The notes: a model not told the origin generated them from the sequence alone. A stretch of 64,000 nt of DNA from an uncultured Oscillospiraceae bacterium (GCA_934667095.1 CAKULE010000007.1:62001-126000); one strand, 5' to 3'; positions 30,916 to 39,781 are shown, counted from the first letter of the stretch. Numbers and translations are program-made.

Positions 30916-32676
30916 ATGGAAAAGAAAATGGTAAACCTGACCATCGACAACATCCCTGTCACCGTTCCCGAGGGGACCACGGTGCTGGAGGCGGCCTACT
31001 CCGCCGGGATCAAGATCCCCTCCCTGTGCTTTCTGAAGGACGTGAACGAGATCGGCGCATGTCGGATCTGCGTGGTGGAGGTCAAGGGCGCCCGGTCCCT
31101 GATGGCCGCCTGCGTCTACCCCGTCAGCGAGGGGATGGAGGTACGCACCAACACCGAGAAGGTCCGCCACTCCCGCCGGCTGACGCTGGAGCTCATCCTC
31201 TCCAACCACCGGATGGACTGCCTGACCTGTTCCCGCAACGCCCAGTGTGAGCTGCGCCAGCTGGCTGCCGACCTGGGTATCGACGCCGTGCGCTACGCCG
31301 GCGACAATATCCCGGCGCAGGTCGAGTCCTCCGCGCTCCATCTGGTTCGGGATAACTCCAAGTGCATCCTGTGCCGCCGCTGCGTGTCCGTCTGCCGGAA
31401 GCTCCAGTCCGTAGGCGTGATTGGCCCCAACGACCGCGGCTTCCACACCCACATCGGCTGCGCCTTTGAGCGGGATCTGGCCGAGGTGGACTGCGTCTCC
31501 TGCGGCCAGTGTATCGTGGCCTGTCCCACTGGTGCCCTGGCGGAGAAGGACTCCACCGCCGAGGTGCTGGCCGCCCTTCACGACCCAACCAAGCATGTGG
31601 TGGTGGGCCCCGCCCCCTCCGTCCGTGTGACCCTGGGGGAGTGCTTCGGCATGCCTGTGGGCTCCAATGTGGAGGGAAAGATGGTATCCGCTCTGCGGCG
31701 GCTGGGCTTCGACAAGGTCTTTGACGTGGACGCTGCCGCCGACGTGACCATCATGGAGGAGGGCACCGAGTTCCTCCAGCGGCTGAAGGACGGCGAGGAC
31801 CTGCCCCTCATCACCTCCTGCTCTCCTGGCTGGATCCGCTTCTGCGAGCAGCACTACCCCGACTTCATTCCCAACCTGTCTACCTGCAAGTCCCCCCAGC
31901 AGATGTTCGGCGCGCTGGTGAAGAGCTATTACGCCGAGAAGGCCGGCATCGACCCCAAGGACATCTACGTGGTGTCCGTCATGCCCTGTACCGCCAAGAA
32001 GTACGAGGTCAAGCGGGAGGAGCAGCGGATGCGCAACGGCTGCATGCCCGTGGATGCCTCTCTCACCACCCGTGAGCTGGCCCGGATGATCACGCAGGCG
32101 GGCATGATGTTCGACCGTCTGCCCGACGCCGACTTCGACCCCCTGCTGGGCATCTCCACCGGCGCATCTGTGATCTTTGGCGCCACCGGCGGCGTTATGG
32201 AGGCTGCCCTGCGCACCGTGGTGGCCAAGCTCACCGGGAACGAGATGGGCCATCTGGAGTTCACCGAGGTCCGCGGCACCGAGGGCATCAAGGAGGCCAG
32301 CTACGATCTGCCCGGCCGCACGGTCCGGGTGTGCGTGGCCTCCGGACTGGCCAACGCCAAGCAGGTGCTGGACGGCATCCGCGCCGGCGAGCTGCACTAT
32401 GACTTTGTGGAGTTCATGGCCTGTCCCGGCGGCTGCGTCAACGGCGGCGGCCAGCCCCTGCACTCCTCCGTGGAGCGATCCTTCACCGACCTGCGGGCCC
32501 TGCGGGCCAAGGCCCTCTACAAGCAGGATCAGGGCATGGAGTTCCGCAAGAGCCACGAGAGTCCCGTGGTCAAGGAGCTCTATGAGACCTATCTGGGCGA
32601 GCCCGGCGGCCACAAGGCCCACGAGCTGCTCCACTGCACCTACGTGCCCCAGAAGCGCTACCGCACCGGCGACTGA
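30916..32676 (+). CDS. hydA: [FeFe] hydrogenase catalytic subunit HydA
   Basis: H2-forming subunit of the trimer. N-terminal [2Fe-2S] domain (CFLKDVNEIGACRICVVEV), a His-Cys cluster (HRMDCLTCSRNAQCELR) and two [4Fe-4S] motifs (CILCRRCVSVC, CVSCGQCIVACP) are followed by the H-cluster loops TSCSPGW, MPCTAKKYE and FMACPGGCVNGGGQP, all intact, and a small-subunit-like tail. 586 residues. ATG 30916 lies 10 bases after AGGAG; GTG 30907 touches it. The gene set HydC-HydB-HydA implies coupling of NADH and reduced ferredoxin to H2. Maturation genes hydEFG are not in the window. Confidence 0.95.
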   Translation: MEKKMVNLTIDNIPVTVPEGTTVLEAAYSAGIKIPSLCFLKDVNEIGACRICVVEVKGARSLMAACVYPVSEGMEVRTNTEKVRHSRRLTLELILSNHRMDCLTCSRNAQCELRQLAADLGIDAVRYAGDNIPAQVESSALHLVRDNSKCILCRRCVSVCRKLQSVGVIGPNDRGFHTHIGCAFERDLAEVDCVSCGQCIVACPTGALAEKDSTAEVLAALHDPTKHVVVGPAPSVRVTLGECFGMPVGSNVEGKMVSALRRLGFDKVFDVDAAADVTIMEEGTEFLQRLKDGEDLPLITSCSPGWIRFCEQHYPDFIPNLSTCKSPQQMFGALVKSYYAEKAGIDPKDIYVVSVMPCTAKKYEVKREEQRMRNGCMPVDASLTTRELARMITQAGMMFDRLPDADFDPLLGISTGASVIFGATGGVMEAALRTVVAKLTGNEMGHLEFTEVRGTEGIKEASYDLPGRTVRVCVASGLANAKQVLDGIRAGELHYDFVEFMACPGGCVNGGGQPLHSSVERSFTDLRALRAKALYKQDQGMEFRKSHESPVVKELYETYLGEPGGHKAHELLHCTYVPQKRYRTGD

Positions 32677-32854
32677 TGAAAATTACAAAGCAGCCCCTCC
32701 CATCGGGAGGGGCTGCTTTTGTTCTGGCCGGCAGAGGTGTGCCGCACAGAGCGTCTGCGGGGATGAACTGCGGCCCGGAACACCTCTCCCGACGGGAGAG
32801 ACGCTTTGTTCTGACGGTCGGCGGCGCCGCATAGATTGTCCATGAGGTGATCCT
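32677..32854. terminator. Terminator and repeated hairpin element after hydA
   Basis: A 15-bp stem (32687-32701 with 32705-32719) ends in TTTTG and terminates the hydrogenase operon. About 80 bases later a related hairpin (CTCTCCC-GAC-GGGAGAG at 32784-32800, then ACGCTTTGTTCTG) repeats the same tail sequence, and AGAGGTGT (32733) pairs with ACACCTCT (32780). It looks like a small dispersed intergenic element inserted beside the terminator. Confidence 0.6.
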
Positions 32855-33988
32855 ATGCGAAAGAATCGGACGAGCGGCGGAGGACGGCGGCTGCTGCGGC
32901 AGTGCGCCGCCATCTTTCTGGCGGCCGCTGCCCTGTGGCTGGTGTGGTTGACGGCGGACCTGTCCGGGCTGGGGCGGTGGCTGTCCGCCGCGCTGGCTGA
33001 GAGCGGGCTGGCGGAGGCCATGGTGCGCACGGAGCTGGGGACTCCGGCGGGGGAGGACCTGCCCTTCTGGGACCGGCTGGTGCTGGCGCAGGCCACCCTG
33101 CTGGACCGGCTGCCGGCCCCCAGCAGTGAGCCGGACCCCATAGAGACTGACGGCCCGGAGCCCGTCCCCACCGGCGGAGAGGAGCCGGAGCCCCCGGCCG
33201 GGCAGCAGGAGGAAAACATCATCGGCAAGACCATGGTGGCAGGGACCTCCGCCAAGTACATCACGTGGAAGAACATCTCCATCTACAATCACACGGACTA
33301 CGCCGTAGACATTGAGCAGCTGCTGGCCAACGCGCCGAAGCTGGACCTGACGGGGGAGGGGCCTCAGGTGCTCATCTTCCACTCCCACGCCACCGAGGCC
33401 TATACCCCTGAGGGGGACGACGTCTACGAGGAGAGCGACCGCTACCGCACCCGGGACATTGAGCACAACATCGTCCGGGTGGGCACGGAGATGACCGCCA
33501 TTCTGGAGGCGGCGGGCATCGAGGTCATCCATGACACGACGCTGTTCGACTACCCGAATTATAACGACGGCTACATCCGTTCCTCCGCGGCGGTGGAGCA
33601 GTGGCTGAAGGAGTATCCCTCCATCCAGCTGGTCATCGACCTCCACCGGGACGCCCTGGAGACCGCCGATGGCAGTACCATTTACAAGACCGTGGCGGGC
33701 ACGGTGGACAACTGCGCCCAGGTGATGATGGTCATGGGCACCGACGCCATGGGACAGACCCACCCCAATTGGCGGGTGAACCTCGCGTTGGCAGTGGAGC
33801 TGCAGAATGCCCTGTGCGCCAAGTGGGCCACCCTGGCCCGGCCCATCGTCCTGCGGCCGTCCCGGTTCAACCAGCACCAGTCCACCGGGGAGATCCTGCT
33901 GGAGATCGGTACCCATGGCAACACCCTGCAGGAGGCCATCACCGCCGGGCGGCTCTTCGCCCGGACTGTGGTGGAGCTGATGACATGA
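32855..33988 (+). CDS. spoIIP: Stage II sporulation protein P (SpoIIP), spore peptidoglycan hydrolase
   Basis: Amidase/endopeptidase of the engulfment complex with SpoIID. One N-terminal membrane anchor (about residues 15-33) and a Pro/Glu linker precede the catalytic domain: VLIFHSHATEAYTP (metal His), IDLHRDALE, and LLEIGTHGNTLQEA (catalytic Glu and His). 377 residues. A terminator of the hydrogenase operon lies before it, so it has its own promoter, presumably mother-cell sigma-E, which I could not place by eye. Confidence 0.92.
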   Translation: MRKNRTSGGGRRLLRQCAAIFLAAAALWLVWLTADLSGLGRWLSAALAESGLAEAMVRTELGTPAGEDLPFWDRLVLAQATLLDRLPAPSSEPDPIETDGPEPVPTGGEEPEPPAGQQEENIIGKTMVAGTSAKYITWKNISIYNHTDYAVDIEQLLANAPKLDLTGEGPQVLIFHSHATEAYTPEGDDVYEESDRYRTRDIEHNIVRVGTEMTAILEAAGIEVIHDTTLFDYPNYNDGYIRSSAAVEQWLKEYPSIQLVIDLHRDALETADGSTIYKTVAGTVDNCAQVMMVMGTDAMGQTHPNWRVNLALAVELQNALCAKWATLARPIVLRPSRFNQHQSTGEILLEIGTHGNTLQEAITAGRLFARTVVELMT

Positions 33989-33990
33989 AG

Positions 33991-34024
33991 AACGCCCCGC
34001 CGTGTCACACGGCGGGGCGTTTTT
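33991..34024. terminator. Bidirectional terminator
   Basis: AACGCCCCGCCGTG-TCA-CACGGCGGGGCGTT followed by TTTT, between convergent spoIIP and azlD. Confidence 0.85.
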
Positions 34025-34353
34025 TACTTGAACACTACCTGCACCAGCACCATGTAGAGAATGGTACCGCCGAAGATGGAGATGAGGTTGTTCTTCTTCC
34101 ACAGGTGGAGTGCCAGCACTGCCGCGCAGGCAATGAGGGAGGGAGCCCACCCGGCGGGGGAGGTGAAGGTGACCCCCTTCAGGCAGTAGACGACGAGCAT
34201 GGCGATCACCGCCGGGGGCAGGTACTGGCCCAGATAGAGGACTACCTTGGGCACCCGTTCGCCCCGGCCGAACAGCAGGAAGGGCAGCGCCCGGGTGAGG
34301 AAGGTGACGGCGGCCATGGCAAGAATGGAGATGAGGACTCTGGTATTGCTCAC
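34024..34353 (-). CDS. azlD: AzlD-family subunit of branched-chain amino acid exporter
   Basis: Small membrane protein of 109 residues with four hydrophobic segments, including FLTRALPFLLFGRGERVPKVVLYLGQYLPPAVIAMLV, the AzlD signature. With AzlC it forms an exporter of branched-chain or related amino acids. It starts with GTG overlapping the azlC stop (GTGA), so the two are coupled. Confidence 0.9.
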   Translation of the reverse strand: MSNTRVLISILAMAAVTFLTRALPFLLFGRGERVPKVVLYLGQYLPPAVIAMLVVYCLKGVTFTSPAGWAPSLIACAAVLALHLWKKNNLISIFGGTILYMVLVQVVFK

Positions 34354-35120
34354 GGTGCGTCAGCTCCTTCCTGAGGGAGGGCGTCCTCCGGCCGGTCCAG
34401 CTTGGGCCGGGCGCACAGCAGGCCGATTACCAGCACGATCAGCGCGGGGATGAGAAACTGCCCGTTGTTCCCGCCGAAGATGAGCAGGCACACCAGCGTG
34501 CCGCCCGCCCCCAGCAGGGCGGGGAAGTGGCTGCGGCTGGACTGCCACTGGCCCACGGCGATGACCAGGAACAGGGCGGTCATGGCAAAGTCGATCCCCT
34601 CGGTGTTGATGGTGATGAGGGAGCCCGCCAGCGCCCCCACCATGGACCCGGCGATCCAGTAGATGTGGTCCAGCAGGGCGATGCAGAAGAAGAACCGCTT
34701 CTCGTCCACCCCATCCGGCGGGGTGACGCCGGCCAGCAGGGCGTAGGTCTCGTCCGTCAGGGCGAAAATGGTATACAACTTGCGCCAGCCGCCGCCCTTC
34801 AGCTTGTTCAGCAGGGACAGACCGTACACCATGTGGCGGAAGCTGATGACGAAGGTGAGGAAGATCATGGTGGTGAGGGGGGCGGCCTGCTCAATCAGGC
34901 CCACCGCCAGATACTGCCCGCTGCCCGCATACATGGTGCAGGACATGAGCAGAGCCCACAAGGGGCCATAGCCGATGGCGGACAGCATCCAGCCAAAGAC
35001 CATACCGATGGCCAGATAGCCCATCAGCACCGGGACAGTAAGGGAGAAGGCGGCGCGGAGGGCTTTCCGATCCAAGAAAATCACGTCCTTGCTGTGTCGA
35101 TTTGGTGTGTGGAAGTTCAT
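34350..35120 (-). CDS. azlC: AzlC-family branched-chain amino acid exporter
   Basis: Large subunit of the exporter: VPVLMGYLAIGMVFGWMLSAIGYGPLWALLMSCTMYAGSGQYLAVGL is the AzlC core, and TDETYALLAG follows near residue 120. About six or seven membrane segments. The start is uncertain: ATG 35120 gives 256 residues, while a TTG about 14 codons later, 10 bases after AAGGA, gives the more usual family length. It is divergent from the lipid kinase gene. Confidence 0.88.
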   Translation of the reverse strand: MNFHTPNRHSKDVIFLDRKALRAAFSLTVPVLMGYLAIGMVFGWMLSAIGYGPLWALLMSCTMYAGSGQYLAVGLIEQAAPLTTMIFLTFVISFRHMVYGLSLLNKLKGGGWRKLYTIFALTDETYALLAGVTPPDGVDEKRFFFCIALLDHIYWIAGSMVGALAGSLITINTEGIDFAMTALFLVIAVGQWQSSRSHFPALLGAGGTLVCLLIFGGNNGQFLIPALIVLVIGLLCARPKLDRPEDALPQEGADAP

Positions 35121-35171
35121 TTTACCCAATTCCGACAGGCTTTGCAAGCGCATCTGTTCACAGTTTATTTC

Positions 35172-35200
35172 TTGCTTCCTCTTCCGGATTTGGCTATAAT
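35172..35200 (+). promoter_or_regulatory. Sigma-A type promoter of the lipid kinase gene
   Basis: TTGCTT, 17-bp spacer, TATAAT. Confidence 0.75.
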
Positions 35201-35238
35201 CATAGGGAAAAGAACACCAGTTTTATGGAGGTAACACA

Positions 35239-36132
35239 ATGAAGCGCCTGCTTTATGTCTATAATCCCAACGCCGGCCGTCAGCGGTCCCGGGCGATCCT
35301 GTCCGAAGCGCTGGAGGAGATGGCCGCTCAGGGGTATGAACTCACGGTCCACCCCACCGCCGCCCGGGGAGATGCGGAGGAGATCGTCCGGATCCACGGC
35401 GCGGAATACGACCGGGTGGTGTGCTGCGGCGGAGACGGTACCCTGAACGAGACCGTGGCCGGCCTGCTGGCCCTGCCGGAGGAGCGCCGCCCGGTGCTGG
35501 GCTACCTGCCCATGGGCAGCACCAACGACTTTGCCCGCAGCCTCGGCCTGCCCAAGGACATCAAGGAGCTGGCCCGGCTGGCCTGCACCGCTCCCGGGGA
35601 CCCGGTGGACATCGGCCGCTGTGCCGACCGGAGCTTCACCTACGTGTCTGCCTTCGGGCTGTTCACCGAGGTATCCTACACCACCCCCCAGAGCATGAAG
35701 AACATGCTGGGCCACTTCTCCTACGTGCTGGAGGGGGCGGGCCAGCTGATCAACGTGCCCAGCTATCACATGACGGTGGTGCCCAAGGACAGGGAGCCCA
35801 TTACCGGCGACTTCATTTACGGCATGGTGGGCAACACCCTGTCGGTGGGCGGAGTCATGCGCCTGCCCAAGGACCATGTAAAGCTGAACGACGGCCAGTT
35901 TGAGGTCATGCTGGTGCGAAAGTTCCAGAATCTGTCTGACTGGCAGAATGTGATCTCCGCCGTCACGGCCATGAAGTTCCCCTCCCACGGCACGGTGGAG
36001 ACCTTCAACGCCAGCGAGGTCGTGTTCCAGTTCGACCGGCCTGTGGCGTGGACCGTGGACGGCGAGTTCGGCGGCGAGCGGGCGGAGACTGTGGTCAAGG
36101 CCCTGCCCGGCGCGGTGCGCATCGCCTATTGA
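35239..36132 (+). CDS. Diacylglycerol/lipid kinase of the DagK-YegS family
   Basis: Phosphorylates diacylglycerol or another lipid at the membrane. YNPNAGRQRS at the start, CCGGDGTLNETVAGL (nucleotide-binding GGDGT) and LPMGSTNDFARSLGLP are the family marks; the C-terminal beta-sandwich ends in VDGEFGG. 297 residues, normal length. ATG follows TGGAGG. Single gene with its own promoter and terminator. YegS-like sequence does not fix the lipid. Confidence 0.9.
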   Translation: MKRLLYVYNPNAGRQRSRAILSEALEEMAAQGYELTVHPTAARGDAEEIVRIHGAEYDRVVCCGGDGTLNETVAGLLALPEERRPVLGYLPMGSTNDFARSLGLPKDIKELARLACTAPGDPVDIGRCADRSFTYVSAFGLFTEVSYTTPQSMKNMLGHFSYVLEGAGQLINVPSYHMTVVPKDREPITGDFIYGMVGNTLSVGGVMRLPKDHVKLNDGQFEVMLVRKFQNLSDWQNVISAVTAMKFPSHGTVETFNASEVVFQFDRPVAWTVDGEFGGERAETVVKALPGAVRIAY

Positions 36133-36154
36133 GACGGGAATTGATGAGAACAGA

Positions 36155-36198
36155 GGAGCCTCGAAGGACCGCGCAGCGGTCCTTCGAGGCTCCTTTTC
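36155..36198. terminator. Terminator after the lipid kinase gene
   Basis: 18-bp perfect stem around GCA followed by TTTT, between convergent genes. Confidence 0.9.
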
Positions 36199-36206
36199 TA
36201 TGTACG

Positions 36207-37064
36207 TTATAGGCTGGCCAGCCGCTGGCCGTAGGGGGTCATTTTCATGTCCTCCCCCAGCCGGTGGAGCTGATCCCGGGAAATAAAACCCGCCTTCCAC
36301 GCCTCCTCCTCAATGCAGCCTACATAGAGGTGCAGGTCCTGCTGGAGGTTGGCGATGCACTGGGCGGTGTCCAGCAGGGTGTCCGCCGTGCCGGCGTCCT
36401 TCCACAGGTAGCCGCTCTCCAGCGGGATGACCTTCAGCCGGTTCTCCCGGAGGTAGGCCAGGTTCACATCGGTGATCTCCAGCTCGCCCCGGGGGGAGGG
36501 GGTCAGGTGGGCGGCGGTGTCCATGGCCTGACGGTCGTAGAAGTAGAGGCCGGGGATGATGTAGTTGGACTTGGGCCTGGCGGGCTTTTCCTCGATGGAG
36601 ATGGCCTTACCGTCGGGGCCGAACTCCACCACGCCGAAGGGTCGGGGATCGGCCACCCGGCAGCCGAAGACCGTGGCGCCGTCATTCTGCTCGGCGGCCT
36701 GCCGCAGCTGCTGGCTCAGATCCGGGGCCCAGAAGATATTGTCACCCAGCACCAGACAGACATCGTCCCCGCCCAGCGTCTCCTCGCCGATGAGCAGGGC
36801 GTCGGCGATCCCCCGGGCTACGGGCTGCACCGCGTAGCGGATGCTCATGCCCAGCTGGCTGCCGTCCCCAAGCAGGGCGGCAAAGGTGTCCTCCTCTCCG
36901 GGGGGCACGATGATGAGCACCTCCCGGATGCCCGCCTGAATGAGTACCGACAGGGGGTAGTAGATCAGCGGCTTGTCGTACACGGGCAGCAGGGGCTTGC
37001 ACACGGGGCGGGTGATGGGATAGAGCCGTGTGCCGCGGCCGGCGGCCAGAATGATACCTTTCAT
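36207..37064 (-). CDS. rmlA: Glucose-1-phosphate thymidylyltransferase
   Basis: Makes dTDP-glucose for deoxysugar synthesis. GIILAAGRGTRLYPITRPVCKPLLPVYDKPLIYYPLS is the canonical start, LVLGDNIF and VVEFGPDGKAISIEEKP follow, then GYLWKDAGTADTLLDT. 285 residues, the short RmlA type. ATG after GGAGG. It follows the XRE regulator gene by 22 bases on the same strand, so the two may be one transcript. The later rml genes are absent here. Confidence 0.92.
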   Translation of the reverse strand: MKGIILAAGRGTRLYPITRPVCKPLLPVYDKPLIYYPLSVLIQAGIREVLIIVPPGEEDTFAALLGDGSQLGMSIRYAVQPVARGIADALLIGEETLGGDDVCLVLGDNIFWAPDLSQQLRQAAEQNDGATVFGCRVADPRPFGVVEFGPDGKAISIEEKPARPKSNYIIPGLYFYDRQAMDTAAHLTPSPRGELEITDVNLAYLRENRLKVIPLESGYLWKDAGTADTLLDTAQCIANLQQDLHLYVGCIEEEAWKAGFISRDQLHRLGEDMKMTPYGQRLASL

Positions 37065-37086
37065 AGATGGACCTCCAAAACAGTTG

Positions 37087-37689
37087 TCAGACGGGCTTCC
37101 CGAATTTCAGCTGGGACCACAGCAGGATGATGGCCTGCCCCGGGATGCCCAGCAGGTAGATGAGCCAGACGTTGAAGCCGAACTGCAGCAGCGTCAGGTG
37201 GACGCAGGCCAGCACCGACCACACCAGCAGGGAGATGATGAGGAAGTTCCGCCGGCGGTTGAACCACAGGGTGTTGAACACCAGCCACACGATGACGCAC
37301 ACCGGGACGGCGTAGAGAAAGGCCAGCCAGTGGATGGCCCGGGCCCCTGCCACCAGATTGAGAATGACGAAGATCAGCGTGGTCGCCAGACACACCAGCA
37401 GCAGGCTGATGCCCAGAATGATGGCCCGGTTGCGCAGCTCGCGGCCGTAGTACGCCTCCCGTTCAGTGCGGACGGGCTTCTTCTCGCTGAGCAGGCTGTC
37501 CACCGTCACCTGAAACAGGTCGGCCAGCTGCTTGAACACGGCTACATCGGGCAGGGACTCCCCCCGCTCCCACTTGGACACGGCTTTGTCCGAGTAATTC
37601 AGCCGGGCAGCCAGTTCCATCTGGGTCATGCCTGCGGCCCGGCGGAGCTCAGTGATGTTTTTGGCGGCGATCTGCTTCAAGTCCTCCAT
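37087..37689 (-). CDS. XRE-family regulator with C-terminal membrane domain
   Basis: An N-terminal Cro/CI helix-turn-helix (TELRRAAGMTQMELAARLNYSDKAVSKWERGESLPDVAVFKQLADLF, residues 8-55) is joined to four hydrophobic segments (from about residue 85 to the C terminus). Such membrane-tethered XRE proteins occur in many Firmicutes and may sense envelope state. ATG 37689 lies 8 bases after AAAGGA. 200 residues. Confidence 0.87.
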   Translation of the reverse strand: MEDLKQIAAKNITELRRAAGMTQMELAARLNYSDKAVSKWERGESLPDVAVFKQLADLFQVTVDSLLSEKKPVRTEREAYYGRELRNRAIILGISLLLVCLATTLIFVILNLVAGARAIHWLAFLYAVPVCVIVWLVFNTLWFNRRRNFLIISLLVWSVLACVHLTLLQFGFNVWLIYLLGIPGQAIILLWSQLKFGKPV

Positions 37690-37718
37690 GGGCATCTTCC
37701 TTTCGTACTTCTCCCTCA

Positions 37719-37747
37719 TATATAGCATAGTTTTACCCCGAATACAA
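37719..37747 (-). promoter_or_regulatory. Sigma-A type promoter of the XRE gene
   Basis: Minus strand TTGTAT, 17-bp spacer, TATATA. Confidence 0.65.
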
Positions 37748-37842
37748 TGAAAAATGTGTAAATTCTCCTGCCGGTAGAATGGTATACCTGCCGGCTCTAC
37801 ACCCCTGGAACGGACCCGCTACCCTCGGGAGGGCGCGGTAGC

Positions 37843-37872
37843 TTGCCTTTTGCGGGTGACCTCCTGTATGCT
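37843..37872 (+). promoter_or_regulatory. Sigma-A type promoter of the DegV gene
   Basis: TTGCCT, 18-bp spacer, TATGCT, 31 bases before the ATG. Confidence 0.65.
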
Positions 37873-37903
37873 GGAGGGGTAAAACCGACAGGAGGTACTG
37901 CTT

Positions 37904-38770
37904 ATGTCTGACTATGTGATTTTTACCGACTCCGCCTGCGACCTGCCCCCCGCGCTGCTGGCCGAATGGGGCGTCCGCTGCGAGAGCCTGAGCTTCCGCT
38001 TTGAGGGAGAAAACAAGGAATGGGGCAACGGCGAGATGGAGGCCAAAGAGTTCTATGCCCGGATGCGCAAGGGTATGGTGGCCACTACCTCCGCCGTGAA
38101 TACCGACACCTTCAAGCGTGCCTTTGAGGAGGAACTGAAGCAGGGTCGGGACGTGCTGTATCTGGGCTTTTCCTCCGGGCTGAGCGCCACCTGCCAGTCC
38201 GGCCTGATGGCCGCCCGTGAGCTGGAGGAGGAGTACCCCGGCCGCCGGGTGGAGGCGGTGGATACCCTGTGTGCCTCCGCGGGCTTCGGCATGCTGGTGG
38301 GCCTTGTGGTAGAGCGCAAGCGGGCTGGCGCCACGCTGGACGAGGCGGCCCAGTTCGCCCGGGACACCATTCCCCATCTGTGCCACTGGTTCACGGTGGA
38401 GGACCTGAAATATCTGAAACGGGGCGGCCGGGTGAGCGCCGCCGCGGCCCTGCTGGGCGGTATGCTGGGCATCAAGCCCGTGCTCCACACGGACAATGAG
38501 GGGCACCTGACCCCCAAGGCCAAGGTCCGGGGCCGCAAGGCCTCGCTGGAGGCGCTGGCGGACCGCTATCTGGCACTGGCGGAGAAGCCCGGCGAGGGTC
38601 CCATCTACATCTCCCACGGCGACTGCATGGCGGATGTGGAGACCCTGAAAAACATGCTCTGGACCAAGTGCGGCGCCAAGGTGGATCTGGTGTGCGATGT
38701 GGGCCCCGTCATCGGCGCCCACTCCGGGCCCGGCACAGTGGCCCTGTTCTTCCTCGGGAAGGAGCGGTAA
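37904..38770 (+). CDS. DegV-family fatty-acid-binding protein
   Basis: Binds fatty acids, as FakB proteins do for fatty-acid kinase. FTDSACDLPPALLAEWG, ATTSAVNTDTFKRAF and YLGFSSGLSATCQSGLMAA are the family signatures, followed by WFTVEDLKYLKRGGRVSAAAALLGGMLGIKPVL. 288 residues, cytoplasmic. ATG after ACAGGAGG. No FakA partner gene is adjacent. Confidence 0.9.
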   Translation: MSDYVIFTDSACDLPPALLAEWGVRCESLSFRFEGENKEWGNGEMEAKEFYARMRKGMVATTSAVNTDTFKRAFEEELKQGRDVLYLGFSSGLSATCQSGLMAARELEEEYPGRRVEAVDTLCASAGFGMLVGLVVERKRAGATLDEAAQFARDTIPHLCHWFTVEDLKYLKRGGRVSAAAALLGGMLGIKPVLHTDNEGHLTPKAKVRGRKASLEALADRYLALAEKPGEGPIYISHGDCMADVETLKNMLWTKCGAKVDLVCDVGPVIGAHSGPGTVALFFLGKER

Positions 38771-38772
38771 AT

Positions 38773-38809
38773 AAAAAGTTCCCCGGGCTCCAGCCCGGGG
38801 AACTTTTTT
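38773..38809. terminator. Bidirectional terminator
   Basis: 17-bp stem (AAAAAGTTCCCCGGGCT and complement) around CC, with T-tracts in both directions. Confidence 0.9.
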
Positions 38810-38909
38810 GCAGTGTCACAGGCCTGATACGTGGCCGTCATTTCGACCAGTTTCTGAAAGCAGGAGTACACACAGAAACGGGGCCCTATTGTGCGGCTGC
38901 CCTTGGTCG

Positions 38910-39395
38910 TTATACCTTGACGCGGTTGATGAGTACGGCGCTCACCAGACCGATGGCCACGCCTGCCGCTGTACCCGTCAGCAGCAGCACCGGCAGGTAG
39001 GCCGCGATGGCCCCCGTCTCCAGCACGGCCATGGCCACTAAGATCTGACCCACGTTGTGGGCCACCGCCCCAGCCACGCTGACCCCGGCGGTGCCGAATC
39101 TCCCGCTGCGCCGCAGCAGACCCATGATCGCCAGCGCCAGCGCCGCTCCGGCGGCGCTGTACGCCAGACTGAACACGTTGCCGAACAGCAGGGACACCAG
39201 CAGCACCCGGATGAGGGAGATCACCGCCGCCTCTTTGAAGCCCAGCTTGTACAGAGCGAACAGGATGGCCAGATTGGGCAGGCCCAGCTTTACCCCCGGC
39301 ACGGAGAAGGACAGGGGCACCAGCGACTCCAGATAGGACAGCACCAGCGCCAGCGCCGTCAACAGGCCGCACAGGGCCAGCTTTTTTGCCTTCAC
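38910..39395 (-). CDS. Gx transporter family membrane protein (EetB-like)
   Basis: 161 residues, nearly all hydrophobic, with about five membrane segments; GVKLGLPNLAILFALYKLGFKEA and LRRSGRFGTAGVSVAGAVAHNVGQILVA are the family core. It is related to the protein annotated heptaprenyl diphosphate synthase component I and to EetB of the Listeria extracellular electron-transfer locus. It overlaps the preceding NusG-II gene by GTGA, as eetA-eetB do, and lies just after the Rnf operon. The exact substrate is unknown. Confidence 0.82.
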   Translation of the reverse strand: MKAKKLALCGLLTALALVLSYLESLVPLSFSVPGVKLGLPNLAILFALYKLGFKEAAVISLIRVLLVSLLFGNVFSLAYSAAGAALALAIMGLLRRSGRFGTAGVSVAGAVAHNVGQILVAMAVLETGAIAAYLPVLLLTGTAAGVAIGLVSAVLINRVKV

Positions 39396-39781
39396 GACGC
39401 CGCCTCGCCGGCGGTAGCGTCCAGCCCGGAGGAGGGGCCGCCCACCACCGTCACCACCAGCTTGTGGGGCAGGCAGACGATGCTCTCTCCGTTGTAGCGG
39501 ATGACGCCCTGATTGACGCAGATCTTATCGGGGCAGTCCGCCTCGGTGACGGACACGCCGCCGTCCCGGATGACCACGGTGTTGCTGCCGCGCTCGCTCT
39601 CAAACACCCGGGTGCAGTCTACCCCCAGCGGGAGCTGGGCCACCACCCTGCCGTCCACGGCAACCTTTACCGTGCCGCCGGCGGTGCGGGTCAGGCGGAG
39701 GACCAGCAGGGCCGCCCCTGCGGCGACCAGCAGGGCCGCAATGAGAATGATGTCGTTTTTTCGGCGCTTTTTGGCGGGCAT
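39392..39781 (-). CDS. NusG domain II-containing membrane-anchored protein (EetA-like)
   Basis: 129 residues: a positively charged start (MPAKKRRKND), one membrane segment (about residues 12-30), then an extracytoplasmic NusG domain II-type beta domain (TVKVAVDGRVVAQLPLG, CPDKICVNQGVI, IVCLPHKLVVTVVGG). This is the family of EetA. ATG 39781 is 10 bases after AAGGA. It is coupled to the Gx transporter gene and stands next to rnf and apbE, which supports a role in flavin or extracytoplasmic electron transfer. Confidence 0.82.
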   Translation of the reverse strand: MPAKKRRKNDIILIAALLVAAGAALLVLRLTRTAGGTVKVAVDGRVVAQLPLGVDCTRVFESERGSNTVVIRDGGVSVTEADCPDKICVNQGVIRYNGESIVCLPHKLVVTVVGGPSSGLDATAGEAAS

